Assembly: GCA_966211525.1 (NCBI GenBank)
Contig: CBIHOZ010000003.1
Location: forward strand, 36,603 to 100,602
From: Ohtaekwangia sp966211525
Lineage (GTDB): Bacteria > Bacteroidota > Bacteroidia > Cytophagales > Cyclobacteriaceae
Reading direction: 5' to 3'
Length of the DNA stretch: 64,000 nucleotides
Part shown: positions 18,654-28,600 of the stretch, in pieces
Layout of the letters: every line of letters starts with the position of its first letter
How positions within the stretch are numbered: the stretch's first letter is position 1
The notes under the pieces: model-generated
Told to the model about the DNA's origin: nothing
The model's input: the letters and a program-made list of their open reading frames with translations, nothing else
Databases searched by the model: none
Program-made: the position numbers and the translations under genes

Positions 18654-19874
18654 ATGAAAGCTATCAATCTTTTTAAAATAGCATGGAAGGCTTTGCAGCG
18701 GAACAGGTTGCGTGCATTTCTTACCATGCTCGGCATTATAATCGGTGTGGCTTCGGTTATTGCCATGCTCGCGATTGGTGAAGGTTCGAAACAAAGTATC
18801 CGTAACCAGATATCGAGTATGGGATCGAACATGTTGTTTGTACAACCCGGCAGTGATAACAGGGGTGGTGTACGCCAGGATTTCAGTCAGTCACAAACGC
18901 TTACCTTGGCAGACTACAAAGCGCTGAAAGAAAAAAACACTACGCTCACCGATATATCTCCGCAGGTTAATGGAAGCGGTCAGGTAATTTTTGCGAACAA
19001 CAACTGGCCTACGTCTATACATGGTGTTAGTCCGGAGTATTTGAATATCCGTAAGCTGGCGATAAAAGACGGGAGTATGTTTACCGATCATGATGTGCTG
19101 GCAGCAGCCAAGGTTGTGGTGATCGGACAGACGGTAGTGGAAAATATATTCAAGAATGGTGAAGATCCGATTGGCAAAACAATTCGCTTTAACAAAATTC
19201 CATTCAAGGTAATTGGCGTGCTCGCTGAAAAAGGACAGAATACATTTGGACAAGATCAGGATGATATCATGTTGGCGCCCTATACCACCGTGCAAAAGCG
19301 TATACAGGCCGCTACTTATTTGCAGTCTATTTCTGCTTCTGCCAAAAGTGAAACTATAGCGGCACAAGCTTCCGACGAGATGTCTTCCATTCTGCGGGCT
19401 TCACACAAATTGAAAGTCGGGGAAGAAAATGATTTTCATGTGCGTTCGCAGGAAGAACTCATTTCCACTTTTAGTGCTACGAGTGAAATCCTTACAGTAC
19501 TGTTGGTTGCTATAGCCAGTATATCGCTGGTGATAGGCGGTATAGGAATTATGAACATCATGTATGTATCGGTTACCGAGCGTACGCGTGAAATCGGTTT
19601 ACGCATGGCTGTCGGTGGTCGTGGCAGGGATATACTCTTGCAGTTTTTGGTGGAAGCGATATTGATCAGCGTAACCGGTGGTATCATTGGTGTAGCGTTC
19701 GGTATTGGGAGCACGTTGGCAGTAGCAGGCATTATGAAGTGGCCAACTATTATAACGATGCAGTCGCTGGCGATATCATTTACAGTATGTGCTATAACCG
19801 GTATCTTCTTCGGTTGGTACCCTGCCCGTAAAGCGGCATCCCTCGATCCGATCGTAGCCTTGCGATATGAATAA
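18654..19874 (+). CDS. MacB/FtsX-type ABC transporter permease
   Basis: The 406-residue protein has the MacB permease layout. An N-terminal transmembrane helix (LRAFLTMLGIIIGVASVIAM) is followed by a MacB-type periplasmic core domain of about 200 residues. Three C-terminal helices complete it, including IASISLVIGGIGIMNIMYVSVTERTREIGLRMAVGG, split here around the conserved TERTREIGLR motif. The end GWYPARKAASLDPIVALRYE is diagnostic of the family. It starts 15 bases after the ATPase gene. Export of small molecules or peptides is the family role; the substrate is unknown. Confidence 0.95.
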   Translation: MKAINLFKIAWKALQRNRLRAFLTMLGIIIGVASVIAMLAIGEGSKQSIRNQISSMGSNMLFVQPGSDNRGGVRQDFSQSQTLTLADYKALKEKNTTLTDISPQVNGSGQVIFANNNWPTSIHGVSPEYLNIRKLAIKDGSMFTDHDVLAAAKVVVIGQTVVENIFKNGEDPIGKTIRFNKIPFKVIGVLAEKGQNTFGQDQDDIMLAPYTTVQKRIQAATYLQSISASAKSETIAAQASDEMSSILRASHKLKVGEENDFHVRSQEELISTFSATSEILTVLLVAIASISLVIGGIGIMNIMYVSVTERTREIGLRMAVGGRGRDILLQFLVEAILISVTGGIIGVAFGIGSTLAVAGIMKWPTIITMQSLAISFTVCAITGIFFGWYPARKAASLDPIVALRYE

Positions 19875-19952
19875 GTGTGAATTTTTGGCGAGGCCAACTT
19901 TAGTTTGCAATTTAGTCTTCAGAAAAGGTATGTGCCTGATCATTGTATATAT

Positions 19953-20981
19953 ATGTTCCAGATAAAAAATTCCCGGCATCAGCGTTACCTCACGGTAGTG
20001 TTACACCTGCTGGTGTGGGCTATTATTTTTAACCTGCCCATGTTGTCAACCGGAAACGCGCCTCATACCATGAAAGAATATTTCAGGAGCTGGGTTCCGC
20101 CGGTAGCCTTTGCGTTGGTGTTCTATATAAATTATTTTTATCTGATACCACGACTGCTGTTCACGAAACGGACGTGGCAGTTCTTTGTCTCAAATGCTAT
20201 TCTGTATGCTATCACCATTACCTTACTGGAAGAAGTCAAGACGATTATGATCCCTATACCGGGTCCGCATGCACCGCATGTATTGGAGGTCATCGTTCGG
20301 TTTATTATAGCATTCTCCATGGCAACCGGGGTGAGCGTTGCTATACGCATTACAGGTGAATGGTTTCGTTCGGAAGATATACGGAAGGATCTCGAGAAAG
20401 AGCATTTGAAATCGGAGCTGGTAAATCTGAAGAATCAGCTGAATCCACATTTCTTCTTTAATACACTCAACACCATATACGGTCTCATTGTACAGAACCA
20501 GGAAGTTGCACAGGATGCCGTGCATCGGCTTAGTAAATTGATGCGGTATCATTTATACGACAGCAACGAACGCTATGTGCCGCTGCGAAAGGAAATCGAG
20601 TTCATGGTACACTATATAGACCTGATGAAGCTGCGCATTACTCCGAACGTTTTGGTGCAGTATAACTTTCCTGAAGTTACGCACGACATTATGGTGGCGC
20701 CTTTGTTGTTCATACCGCTTATTGAAAATAGTTTCAAACATGGTGTTCATCTGAATAAACCTTCGGAGATTGTTATGACGCTGGAAGTAATCCACCAGAA
20801 GCAGATCGTGTTCTATATTCGCAATACATCTTTTCCAAAAAGGGAAAATGATCAGAGTGGTTCCGGCATAGGACTGGAGAATCTGAAGAAGCGTTTGAGC
20901 TTACTATATCCCGAGCGATATACTTTTGTTGCCGAAGAGAATGGTGCCTATTTTGATTGCACGTTAACGATCCATGTATGA
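19953..20981 (+). CDS. LytS-type sensor histidine kinase (His_kinase family PF06580)
   Basis: The N-terminal third holds about four membrane helices without an obvious extracellular sensor domain. A linker then leads to the LytS-type phosphoacceptor box LKNQLNPHFFFNTLNTIYGL, with the histidine near residue 165, and an HATPase domain ending with SGSGIGLENLKKRL. The frame continues upstream to a TTG at 19905, but the ATG at 19953 (MFQIKNSRHQR) is the natural start. Its stop overlaps the start of the LytTR regulator (ATGA), so the two form a cognate pair. It lies 78 bases behind the exporter permease, suggesting control of or response to that exporter. Confidence 0.92.
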   Translation: MFQIKNSRHQRYLTVVLHLLVWAIIFNLPMLSTGNAPHTMKEYFRSWVPPVAFALVFYINYFYLIPRLLFTKRTWQFFVSNAILYAITITLLEEVKTIMIPIPGPHAPHVLEVIVRFIIAFSMATGVSVAIRITGEWFRSEDIRKDLEKEHLKSELVNLKNQLNPHFFFNTLNTIYGLIVQNQEVAQDAVHRLSKLMRYHLYDSNERYVPLRKEIEFMVHYIDLMKLRITPNVLVQYNFPEVTHDIMVAPLLFIPLIENSFKHGVHLNKPSEIVMTLEVIHQKQIVFYIRNTSFPKRENDQSGSGIGLENLKKRLSLLYPERYTFVAEENGAYFDCTLTIHV

Positions 20982-21694
20982 TCAATTGCCTGATAGTAGA
21001 CGATGAACCCATTGCACTGGATATACTCGAGGGTTACGTGCGCAAAACTCCTTTTCTCGAGTTGAAAGGACGATGCAATGGTGTTGTAGAAGCTTTGCAG
21101 CAGATGCAGCATCAGTCTATCGACCTGCTATTCCTCGATATACAGATGCCGGATGTTAACGGTATAGAATTTTCTAAAACACTTAGCGATAAGGTTAAAG
21201 TGATTTTTACCACCGCCTTCGAGCAATATGCATTGGAGGGATTCAAGGTAAATGCACTTGACTATTTGCTGAAGCCTTTTAACTACCAGGAATTTCTGAA
21301 AGCAGCCATGAAAGCAAAAACATGGTTCGACCTGGTAGAGAGTAAGGCAGCATCGCCTGCTGTGATCAAAGATAGTCTACTCGTAAATTCGGATTACAAA
21401 CTGGTAAAGATCAACCTGAAAGATGTACTATATTTTGAGGGCCTCAAAGATTATGTAAAGATATACCTGGAAGGCGTTACGAGGCCGGTTATGACACTCA
21501 TGACGTTGAAGAGTCTGGAAGAGCAGCTGCCAACGGATCAGTTCATGCGGGTGCATCGTTCGTATATAGTAAACCTCGACCGTATCAACGCTATAGAGCG
21601 AAGCGCTATACTGATTGATAAAGCCTCTATACCCATTGCCGATAAGTACAAAGATCAGTTTAATGATTTTCTGTCGAAGCGATTTCTACGGTAA
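20978..21694 (+). CDS. LytTR-family response regulator
   Basis: A receiver domain (MINCLIVDDEPIALDIL) has its phosphoacceptor in LLFLDIQMPD at residue 54. A C-terminal LytTR DNA-binding domain includes KDVLYFEGLKDYVKIYL and FMRVHRSYIVNLDRINAI. The ATG at 20978 overlaps the TGA of the kinase gene, which decides the start over the in-frame ATG at 20957. This gene and the kinase form a two-component system of the type that is common in Bacteroidota next to ABC exporter genes. Confidence 0.94.
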   Translation: MINCLIVDDEPIALDILEGYVRKTPFLELKGRCNGVVEALQQMQHQSIDLLFLDIQMPDVNGIEFSKTLSDKVKVIFTTAFEQYALEGFKVNALDYLLKPFNYQEFLKAAMKAKTWFDLVESKAASPAVIKDSLLVNSDYKLVKINLKDVLYFEGLKDYVKIYLEGVTRPVMTLMTLKSLEEQLPTDQFMRVHRSYIVNLDRINAIERSAILIDKASIPIADKYKDQFNDFLSKRFLR

Positions 21695-21731
21695 TTTTTT
21701 GGGTTGGTAAACGAGAGTTGGCAGAAAAGAA

Positions 21732-22130
21732 TCAGTCAACAACAACCATTTTACGCTTCTCCACCATTCTCCCATTCACCAGCAGGGCATATATATAGGT
21801 ACCTTTTTGTAATTGATTTCCATTGATCTTTACCTGGCCTATATGTTGATCCAGGTTGTTGAGTGTTAGTACGCGCTCTTTTGTCTCATGGTCGTATACA
21901 GCAATGCATACATCGTAAACATCCTTTGCCTGATAGCGTATCGTTGTAGATTCAGAGCGCACCAGTGGATTCGGAAAATTCTGTTCCAGCCGCAGTTTGC
22001 CTACATATGGAAATTTCTGAGTGCTTGCCACCATGAGCATGTTATCAAAATTTGGTTTTTCATTTGACTCTTGAGCATGCAGTCCTGCAGCCATACAAGT
22101 GAACAACACAGCCAGCGTAATGCGCTTCAT
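21732..22130 (-). CDS. Small secreted protein consisting almost only of a T9SS-type sorting domain
   Basis: The 132-residue product has a signal peptide (MKRITLAVLFTCMAAGLHAQ), about 30 linker residues, and then a segment that looks like a T9SS type A sorting domain. LRLEQNFPNPLVRSESTTIRY matches the NxPNP..S.TTIRY opening, and the later ...G.QL.KGTYIYAL...G..VEKRKMVV matches the end of that domain. No cargo domain is present. It converges on the LytTR gene, with a 37-base gap. It could be a minimal cell-surface protein or a remnant of a larger one. Similar beta-sandwich repeats without sorting function cannot be excluded. Confidence 0.7.
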   Translation of the reverse strand: MKRITLAVLFTCMAAGLHAQESNEKPNFDNMLMVASTQKFPYVGKLRLEQNFPNPLVRSESTTIRYQAKDVYDVCIAVYDHETKERVLTLNNLDQHIGQVKINGNQLQKGTYIYALLVNGRMVEKRKMVVVD

Positions 22131-22931
22131 AATTCTATATCTTTATTCAAAAGCAACATTAAAGCCGGTGGCAGGTATATAAAATTAATGTAGATGAAAC
22201 AGGTTAATTATCCGACATCACGGAGCAGATCATCGAGCAGAATTTTTTATTGACGATGTGATTGATTTGGATTATGAAGTCTGATGCCCCAGAGGCAGTT
22301 TATTGGCTGCGTGTATATACCAAACTGATAAATATAGCGCTGATGATGTTGAATTGTGCGACATGATCTGCCAATGAAATTATATGTAAAGTGCGGCCTC
22401 TATTTACCTATATTTTTGATTCACCTCATCACAAATTGAACTGCGGGTTGGCCGCAGATTCAGTAGGTAAGGAATAGCTGCGGAGTGAAGTTGTTTACAA
22501 TTGTCAAATATTTTCCCTTCGTCATGCAGACGGTTGCAATGAGGTTTTTGGCGCCCAATACAAATTGACGTTGCCGGTCATGCCAGCGTATCAATACAAT
22601 TAATTGCCAGAGGTTTGTAAATCAGTTATCTTTCGGGGTTATAACGGCTGGAGGACAGGGTATAGGATATTCATCGGGTAACGATGGAACATTTTATAGC
22701 GATCTGTGGGAAACGGAAGTCATTTATTTATACTGCGGATGTTGAGTTTGACGTTATAACGGCATCGTTCTGGAACGGAAAATAAAAGGATGGATACATT
22801 TCCTGCGGCAACAGCGAATGTTCTTAAATTTTTTTTCGGTTTGGTCGACAGGAAAAGCCCGGTGGGCTACACATTTACGTCCGCATAAAGTTTTAGGTTG
22901 AAGTTTAAATTATTTTAGTATCAATATTACT
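22131..22931. other. 800-base intergenic region with possible decayed gene remnants
   Basis: No intact gene is seen. Around 22650-22730 one forward frame reads TAGGQGIGYSSGNDGTFYSDLWE, split here for description, which resembles a Kelch-type GG...YNDLWE blade. It is bounded by stops. The last 70 bases before 22932 are AT-rich and probably hold the promoter of the next operon. The remainder shows no repeat or RNA structure that I can support. Confidence 0.3.
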
Positions 22932-23360
22932 ATGAAAACAAAATCAAACAATAAGACCGGTATATATCTAGGCAGTCTGTTGGTATGTTTTGTTATGAGT
23001 TTCGCTGCACATGCACAGCAGGCTCAGGATCTTAAAAATATAGTGATGTTCGATCCGCTGTTCTGGAAAGAACAACTGAAGCTGAAAGATGCACAGTGCA
23101 GATCGATACAGGATATCAATGCAGAGTACTACGAAAATCTGAAGAAAGTAATTTATGATTATTCGCAGGATCGATCCGCGATGCAAACGAGGGCCGCGCA
23201 ATATTTACTGCAGCGGAGTCAGAAAATTTGGGATATATTTCATCCGAATCAGCGAAGAAAATGGAAGCGTATGTGGGATCACAACTATGCAGCTCGCAGC
23301 AAGCATGGTGAAGAGCTTACGTCATCGCTGGTCAAGCTTCCGCTCTTATATCAACTATAG
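22932..23360 (+). CDS. Small secreted helical protein of unknown function (Spy/CpxP-like size and layout)
   Basis: The 142-residue protein has a signal peptide ending at AAHAQQ and a helical mature part containing KLKDAQCRSIQDINAEYYENLKK and QRSQKIWDIFHPNQRRKWKRMW, each split by a charged spacer. The pattern KL...Q...I..IN..YY...K with a later IL/IF.P.QR..WK is shared with the membrane-anchored protein at 35111, so the two are probably distant paralogues. The layout recalls LTxxQ-type periplasmic proteins such as Spy, but the exact motif is absent. It lies 5 bases upstream of the M43 metalloprotease gene, so the two are probably co-transcribed. Confidence 0.75.
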   Translation: MKTKSNNKTGIYLGSLLVCFVMSFAAHAQQAQDLKNIVMFDPLFWKEQLKLKDAQCRSIQDINAEYYENLKKVIYDYSQDRSAMQTRAAQYLLQRSQKIWDIFHPNQRRKWKRMWDHNYAARSKHGEELTSSLVKLPLLYQL

Positions 23361-23365
23361 ATACT

Positions 23366-25543
23366 ATGGAATGTTGTACCTCGGGCCGTGTAATCATGGC
23401 CTTGTGTTTGGTAATGTGTTGTTGGGTGAACGGTCGGGCTCAGGACCGTTGTGGTATGGTTGAGATGCAACAGAACCTGCAAAACAAAAGATCAGTTCGC
23501 GAAAGCAATAAACAATTCGAACAATGGCTGAAGCAACGCCAGGTAAATGCTGCTGCACGAACCGGTGCTGAAGATAAACTATATATACCCGTTGTTGTAC
23601 ATGTAATACATCGTGGTGAAGCCGTAGGTGTAGGCTCTAACATCTCCGATGAGCAGATCATTTCACAGATCAAAGTTCTTAACAACGATTTTAATCGTCT
23701 CAATGCCGATGCATCCAACACGCCTGCAGAATTCCAGTCGGTGGCCGGTAATATGAGTATAGAGTTTGTGCTGGCGAAACAGGATCCCGATGGTGAAGAA
23801 ACCAATGGTATTGTTCGTGTAAGAGGATCGCGCACCTCCTGGTCAATGTCCAATGACGGAGCTTTGAAAGCAACGAGTTACTGGCCTGCAGAAGATTACC
23901 TCAATATATGGGTAACAAATCTGTCGTCAACATTATTAGGCTACGCGCAATTTCCCGTGTCTGATCTTGCCGGACTCGAAGATGCTGATGATAACAGACT
24001 CACCGATGGCGTTGTGATTGACTATATGGTATTCGGAAGTATTGATGACGATAGTTCGTTTGATCTGGATGATGATTTTGATAAAGGCAGAACAACTACG
24101 CATGAAGTAGGTCACTATTTAGGGCTGCGCCATATATGGGGTGATGATGATGGCGCCTGCGGTGGTGATGGTGACTATGTCTCGGATACACCTGACCAGG
24201 ATGAAGAGTCTTCCGGTTGTCTTACGCATCCTCAAACGACTTGTGGTGTTCATAAGATGTTTCAAAACTATATGGACTATACCGATGATGCGTGTATGAA
24301 TATGTTTACGAAAGAACAAGTAGACAGAATGATTACTGTGATGGAGAACAGTCCGAGGAGAAAAACACTACCACAGTCGAAAGGGTTGGAAGCACCGGAT
24401 GGTACAAGTATCAGAGATATAGCGATCGTAAGTATTTCAGAGCTGTCACCAGTTCGTTGTGAAGATACTGCAACACCTGTGCTCGTTCTTCGAAATAATG
24501 GTAATGTCGATGTAACGAGTCTGGTCGTGTCCTATAGTATAAATGGAGGCACAACTTCTACGGGATCGGCAAGTAACATTACTGGCTTTACTCCCGGAAC
24601 GGAAATTACGTTGCCGCTTTCTTCATTGAATTTTTCAACTGGAGAAAATATACTTGCTGTTACAGTCTCCAAGCCTAACGGCTATAACGATAAGAATACT
24701 TCAGACAATTCATTATCTAAAACTGTTGTTGTAAATGATGCTTCGGATGTTATACCGTTGCGTCAGAATTTTGATGCTTCATTTGAAGATCAGTGGACGT
24801 TAGTAAATCCTTCCGGAGGAATGAACTGGGAGACGATCACAACCAATTATAGTCAATCACTTTACTTCAATGCTGCTGCGAATACAACAGAAGGTGATGC
24901 TGCCTGGCTGGTGAGTCCGGTGCTTGATTTTTCAGCCACTACAAGGGCAAGTGTGTTCTTCGATCTTTCGTATCGCTACCTCAGCACCGATGGCAACAGG
25001 AATGATCTTGATAATTTGCAGATACTTGCTTCCGCAGATTGTGGTATAACGTATGATAAAGTCTTGTTTGATGAAACGGGAACTTCGCTTTCCGTGAGCA
25101 ACGATGCCGTGAGCTCAACGCCCACCAAAGCGGAAGACTGGAAACGCAACTATGTGAACCTGACAGCTTTTGCCGGACAAAGCAACGTGCGCCTGGCTTT
25201 TGTTTTCACTAACGACAACGGGAATAATATCTATATTGATAATATTGAATTCTTTGTTTCGGATGATCCAACTCCCAATTCAGTTGCTAACCCGTTTGTT
25301 GTTTACGACAGCGACCCTATAACTCCGAACGATTTTTACATCACATTTAACCTGGCCGAGCGGGAATCTGTTCAATATGAATTGATGGATACTATGGGAA
25401 GACAGGTTGTCGCTCAGCAATTAACAGATGTTCTTAATCAGACATACCAGGTAAACGCAGAACATACGAGCACCGGAGTTTACTTTTTACGATTACAAAT
25501 AGGTGGAAATTACTATTCTACGAAAGTTTACATGGGGAAGTAA
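23366..25543 (+). CDS. Secreted M43-family (pappalysin-type) metalloprotease with T9SS sorting domain
   Basis: After an N-terminal signal (about residues 1-25) and a short propeptide, the catalytic domain shows the extended zinc motif HEVGHYLGLRH beginning near residue 246. It also has the conserved N-terminal block LYIPVVVHVIHRGEAVG and the downstream met-turn region FQNYMDYTDDACMNMFT. A CARDB-like domain and a MAM/jelly-roll-like domain (WLVSPVLDFS...FFDLSYRYLS) follow. The last 80 residues form a T9SS type A sorting domain ending in GVYFLRLQIGGNYYSTKVYMGK. It should be secreted through SprA and act outside the cell. Confidence 0.93.
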   Translation: MECCTSGRVIMALCLVMCCWVNGRAQDRCGMVEMQQNLQNKRSVRESNKQFEQWLKQRQVNAAARTGAEDKLYIPVVVHVIHRGEAVGVGSNISDEQIISQIKVLNNDFNRLNADASNTPAEFQSVAGNMSIEFVLAKQDPDGEETNGIVRVRGSRTSWSMSNDGALKATSYWPAEDYLNIWVTNLSSTLLGYAQFPVSDLAGLEDADDNRLTDGVVIDYMVFGSIDDDSSFDLDDDFDKGRTTTHEVGHYLGLRHIWGDDDGACGGDGDYVSDTPDQDEESSGCLTHPQTTCGVHKMFQNYMDYTDDACMNMFTKEQVDRMITVMENSPRRKTLPQSKGLEAPDGTSIRDIAIVSISELSPVRCEDTATPVLVLRNNGNVDVTSLVVSYSINGGTTSTGSASNITGFTPGTEITLPLSSLNFSTGENILAVTVSKPNGYNDKNTSDNSLSKTVVVNDASDVIPLRQNFDASFEDQWTLVNPSGGMNWETITTNYSQSLYFNAAANTTEGDAAWLVSPVLDFSATTRASVFFDLSYRYLSTDGNRNDLDNLQILASADCGITYDKVLFDETGTSLSVSNDAVSSTPTKAEDWKRNYVNLTAFAGQSNVRLAFVFTNDNGNNIYIDNIEFFVSDDPTPNSVANPFVVYDSDPITPNDFYITFNLAERESVQYELMDTMGRQVVAQQLTDVLNQTYQVNAEHTSTGVYFLRLQIGGNYYSTKVYMGK

Positions 25544-25622
25544 ATTCCCAATCATACCCCAATAATTACCTCTCATGTAAGTAGTTACCTTACATATTTT
25601 CCGTGTATGAACGCTTAATATG

Positions 25623-25630
25623 TATATTTG
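25623..25630 (+). promoter_or_regulatory. Candidate -7 box immediately before the adhesin-like gene
   Basis: TATATTTG is a perfect match to TAnnTTTG and ends only 6 bases before the ATG at 25637. With the normal spacing the transcript would start about 2-4 bases before the start codon, giving a leaderless or nearly leaderless mRNA. There is no convincing -33 TTTG; the best is a T-rich stretch at 25596-25600. Confidence 0.4.
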
Positions 25631-25636
25631 CGGATT

Positions 25637-28600
25637 ATGGTAAGGATTGCAGTTATAACAGCGACCCTTTTTTTGGGCGCTCTGGCGGGATTTTCGCAAA
25701 CAGTTGGGGATTATAGGACAACATCGACAACAGGAACCACTGCGTGGACTTCCGCCTCCAATTGGGAGACTTATTCAGGCTCCGGATGGACGTCCACCAC
25801 TAATCCACCTACTGGAGCAGCTGGTACCACTATAACTATTGGCAGAAGCATGACAACTTCAACTGTGCTAAACATTCAAGGCGCATTAGTTGTAAATTCT
25901 GGCGTAACACTTACTATTGGAAACCCTTCCACTTCTACAGGCGCTAATTATGACTTCGTTGTTTCATCGACAGGTACACTTACCAATAACGGGACAATTA
26001 CTTTTGTAACTAGTGCCACGGTTGTCAATCCGGTAAGACTCCGAATAGATGGAACATTAATTAATAACAATACATTTACTATTAACGCCAACAACTTATT
26101 TGTTACAGTTAACGGTACGCTGAAAAATTCGTCTGTCAACCTCAATACCAGCAATAGTCCAGTTAAAGTAGAATTCACCAGCGGTGCTACCTACGAACAC
26201 CTTTTAACAACGGCAGCAGGGAATATACCGCAAGCAACATGGGCTGCAAATTCGACTTGTATTATTTCTGGATATACTACAAACACTGCAGTGCCGGGAC
26301 GATTAGGTTCAAACTTCGGAAATTTTATCTGGAATACTCCTTCCCTTGCTGTATCTCAATTTAATCTGGGCGGGCAACTCATTAATTTACAAGGAACGTT
26401 ATCCATTTTGTCAACGGGATCTTCTGCTCTCTATTTAGGTCAAAGTGATTCTGAACCTGTAGGACTAACAATTGGAGGAGATTTGGTTATTTCAGGGACA
26501 TCGAATGTCCATATAGCTCAAGATGCATTAGGTAATTCTGTTACTGTAACTGGAAGCATTCAACATACGAGCTCCTCTCCGTTTTATGCCTCCTCGGGTT
26601 CCGGATCGACAGACATAACATTAGGAGGGAATCTTTCTACCTCAAGTACATTTAATGCAGGCATTGGTACTTTAATATTTCAAGGCGCCGGGTCGGCTCA
26701 AGCAATTAACGGAACGGTTAATGCTGGCAATATTAGTGTGATTAATGATGCTGGTGTCAATGTCGAGGGTATAGTTAATCTCACAGGTTCTATAACTTTG
26801 AATACTTCTACCGATGTTTTTGATGCTGATGGTACTAGCAATAACGGTACGTTAACGCTTTTATCTACCGATGATGACCCAGCGGTGGATGCTACTATTG
26901 CTGCTATACCTTCAGGTGCAACATTTCAGGGTAACGTTACAGTGCAACGCTATATGAGTGGCGAAGGCTACCGCATGTATCGCTATATATCTTCACCCGT
27001 TACAAACGCTACTGTAGCAAACTGGCAAGATGATTTTTCAATCACGGGAGCTTTCACTGGTTATTCTACACGCGATCCTTCCAATAATTCTACTATAGTT
27101 TGTGGCTATAGATTAGGCACATCTGCTTCTATGTTTACCTATAATGAGGCAACGCAGGCTTATGCGGCTTATCCCACAACAAGTTCTGCTGCTGCGCTTG
27201 TACCAGGCGTAGGGTATTCAGCGCTTGTACGGAATTGCTCAAGCCCTACTATAATTGATGTAAGAGGTCCAATCAATCAGGGTAATATAAGTCCAACAAT
27301 AACGTATACTACTTCGGGTAGTAACGCTGCCATGTATGGCTATAACCTGGTTGGTAATCCATATCCTTCTGCACTTGACTGGGAGTCAACATCATGGACA
27401 ATGAGTAATATCAGTTCTGTAATGGCAATTTCAGATAACAGTACAGGTAGCCTCGTGTATCATTACTATGATAATACCGATGGAAGCGCCGATGATTTTA
27501 TCGCAGTTGGTCAGGCTTTCTGGGTTCGCGCTACAGCTGCTTCACCTTCATTAACATTCACGGAAGATATCAAGGCCGCTCCAGGTTCTTCGTATAGCTT
27601 CTATAGAAAGGCAACTCCTGTGTTAGACAGACTTATAATCACAGTAACGAATGGTTCTATCACGGATAAAGCTTTCGTGAAAGTAAATCCTGCGGCAAAG
27701 TCATCGCTGGATAATTTCGATGGTCCGAAAATGGATAATACGCTATTCGATATATCTACACTCTCTTCTGATAATGTACCGATGGCGATCAACGCTGTGG
27801 AAGGTATCACTTGCGGCTCTGCGGTTAAGATCAATTTGAAAGATTTTACTGCGGGCAGCTATAAATTGAATTTCCAGGGAGCCGGACTCGTACAAGAGTA
27901 CGAAATGGTGCTTACGGATAAATATACCGGTAGCGTTACCAACGTTACTGCGTCTCCAGACTATACATTCGTTGTCGACAACAATGCAGCATCAAAAGCC
28001 GCAGATCGTTTTGAGCTGACCTTTAAAGAAAAAGCAATGTCACTCGGCCTTTCTGTAGACAGCAACGTTGCGTTATGCGCTACGGAATCAGGAAAGGTTA
28101 AACTATATAACCCGCAGGCAAATGTATCGTACTTCGCAACGTTGCGTGGTGAAACCATTAGTGATACCGTTACAAGTGCTGCTTCTTTCATCGAGTTTAA
28201 CATCCCTGCTGAGTCCCTTGTTGAAGGCGAGAACAAAGTATATATCAATGCTATCGGTAACTGCGATAACGCGGCCCAACTGGAGCAATCTGCACTGGTT
28301 CAGAAATATAGTGCAGCAACCATCACACAAGTTAATGGAAGAACGTTGAAGTCGAACTACAGCACGGGTAATCAGTGGTACCTCAATGGACAGTTGCTTG
28401 CGGACACATCGGCTGTGCTACGTGTTAGCGAAGAAGGCGACTACCAGTTAAGTGTAACCGCCGGAAGCTGTATACTGTCAGCAACCTATGCTTTAGGTTC
28501 AGAAACCTTTATGGATAAGATTGCAGGGTATCCAAACCCGGTTGAATCTGTATTCTCCATTGAACTTCCAATCGAACAATGCTCGGTATCAGAATTGCCG

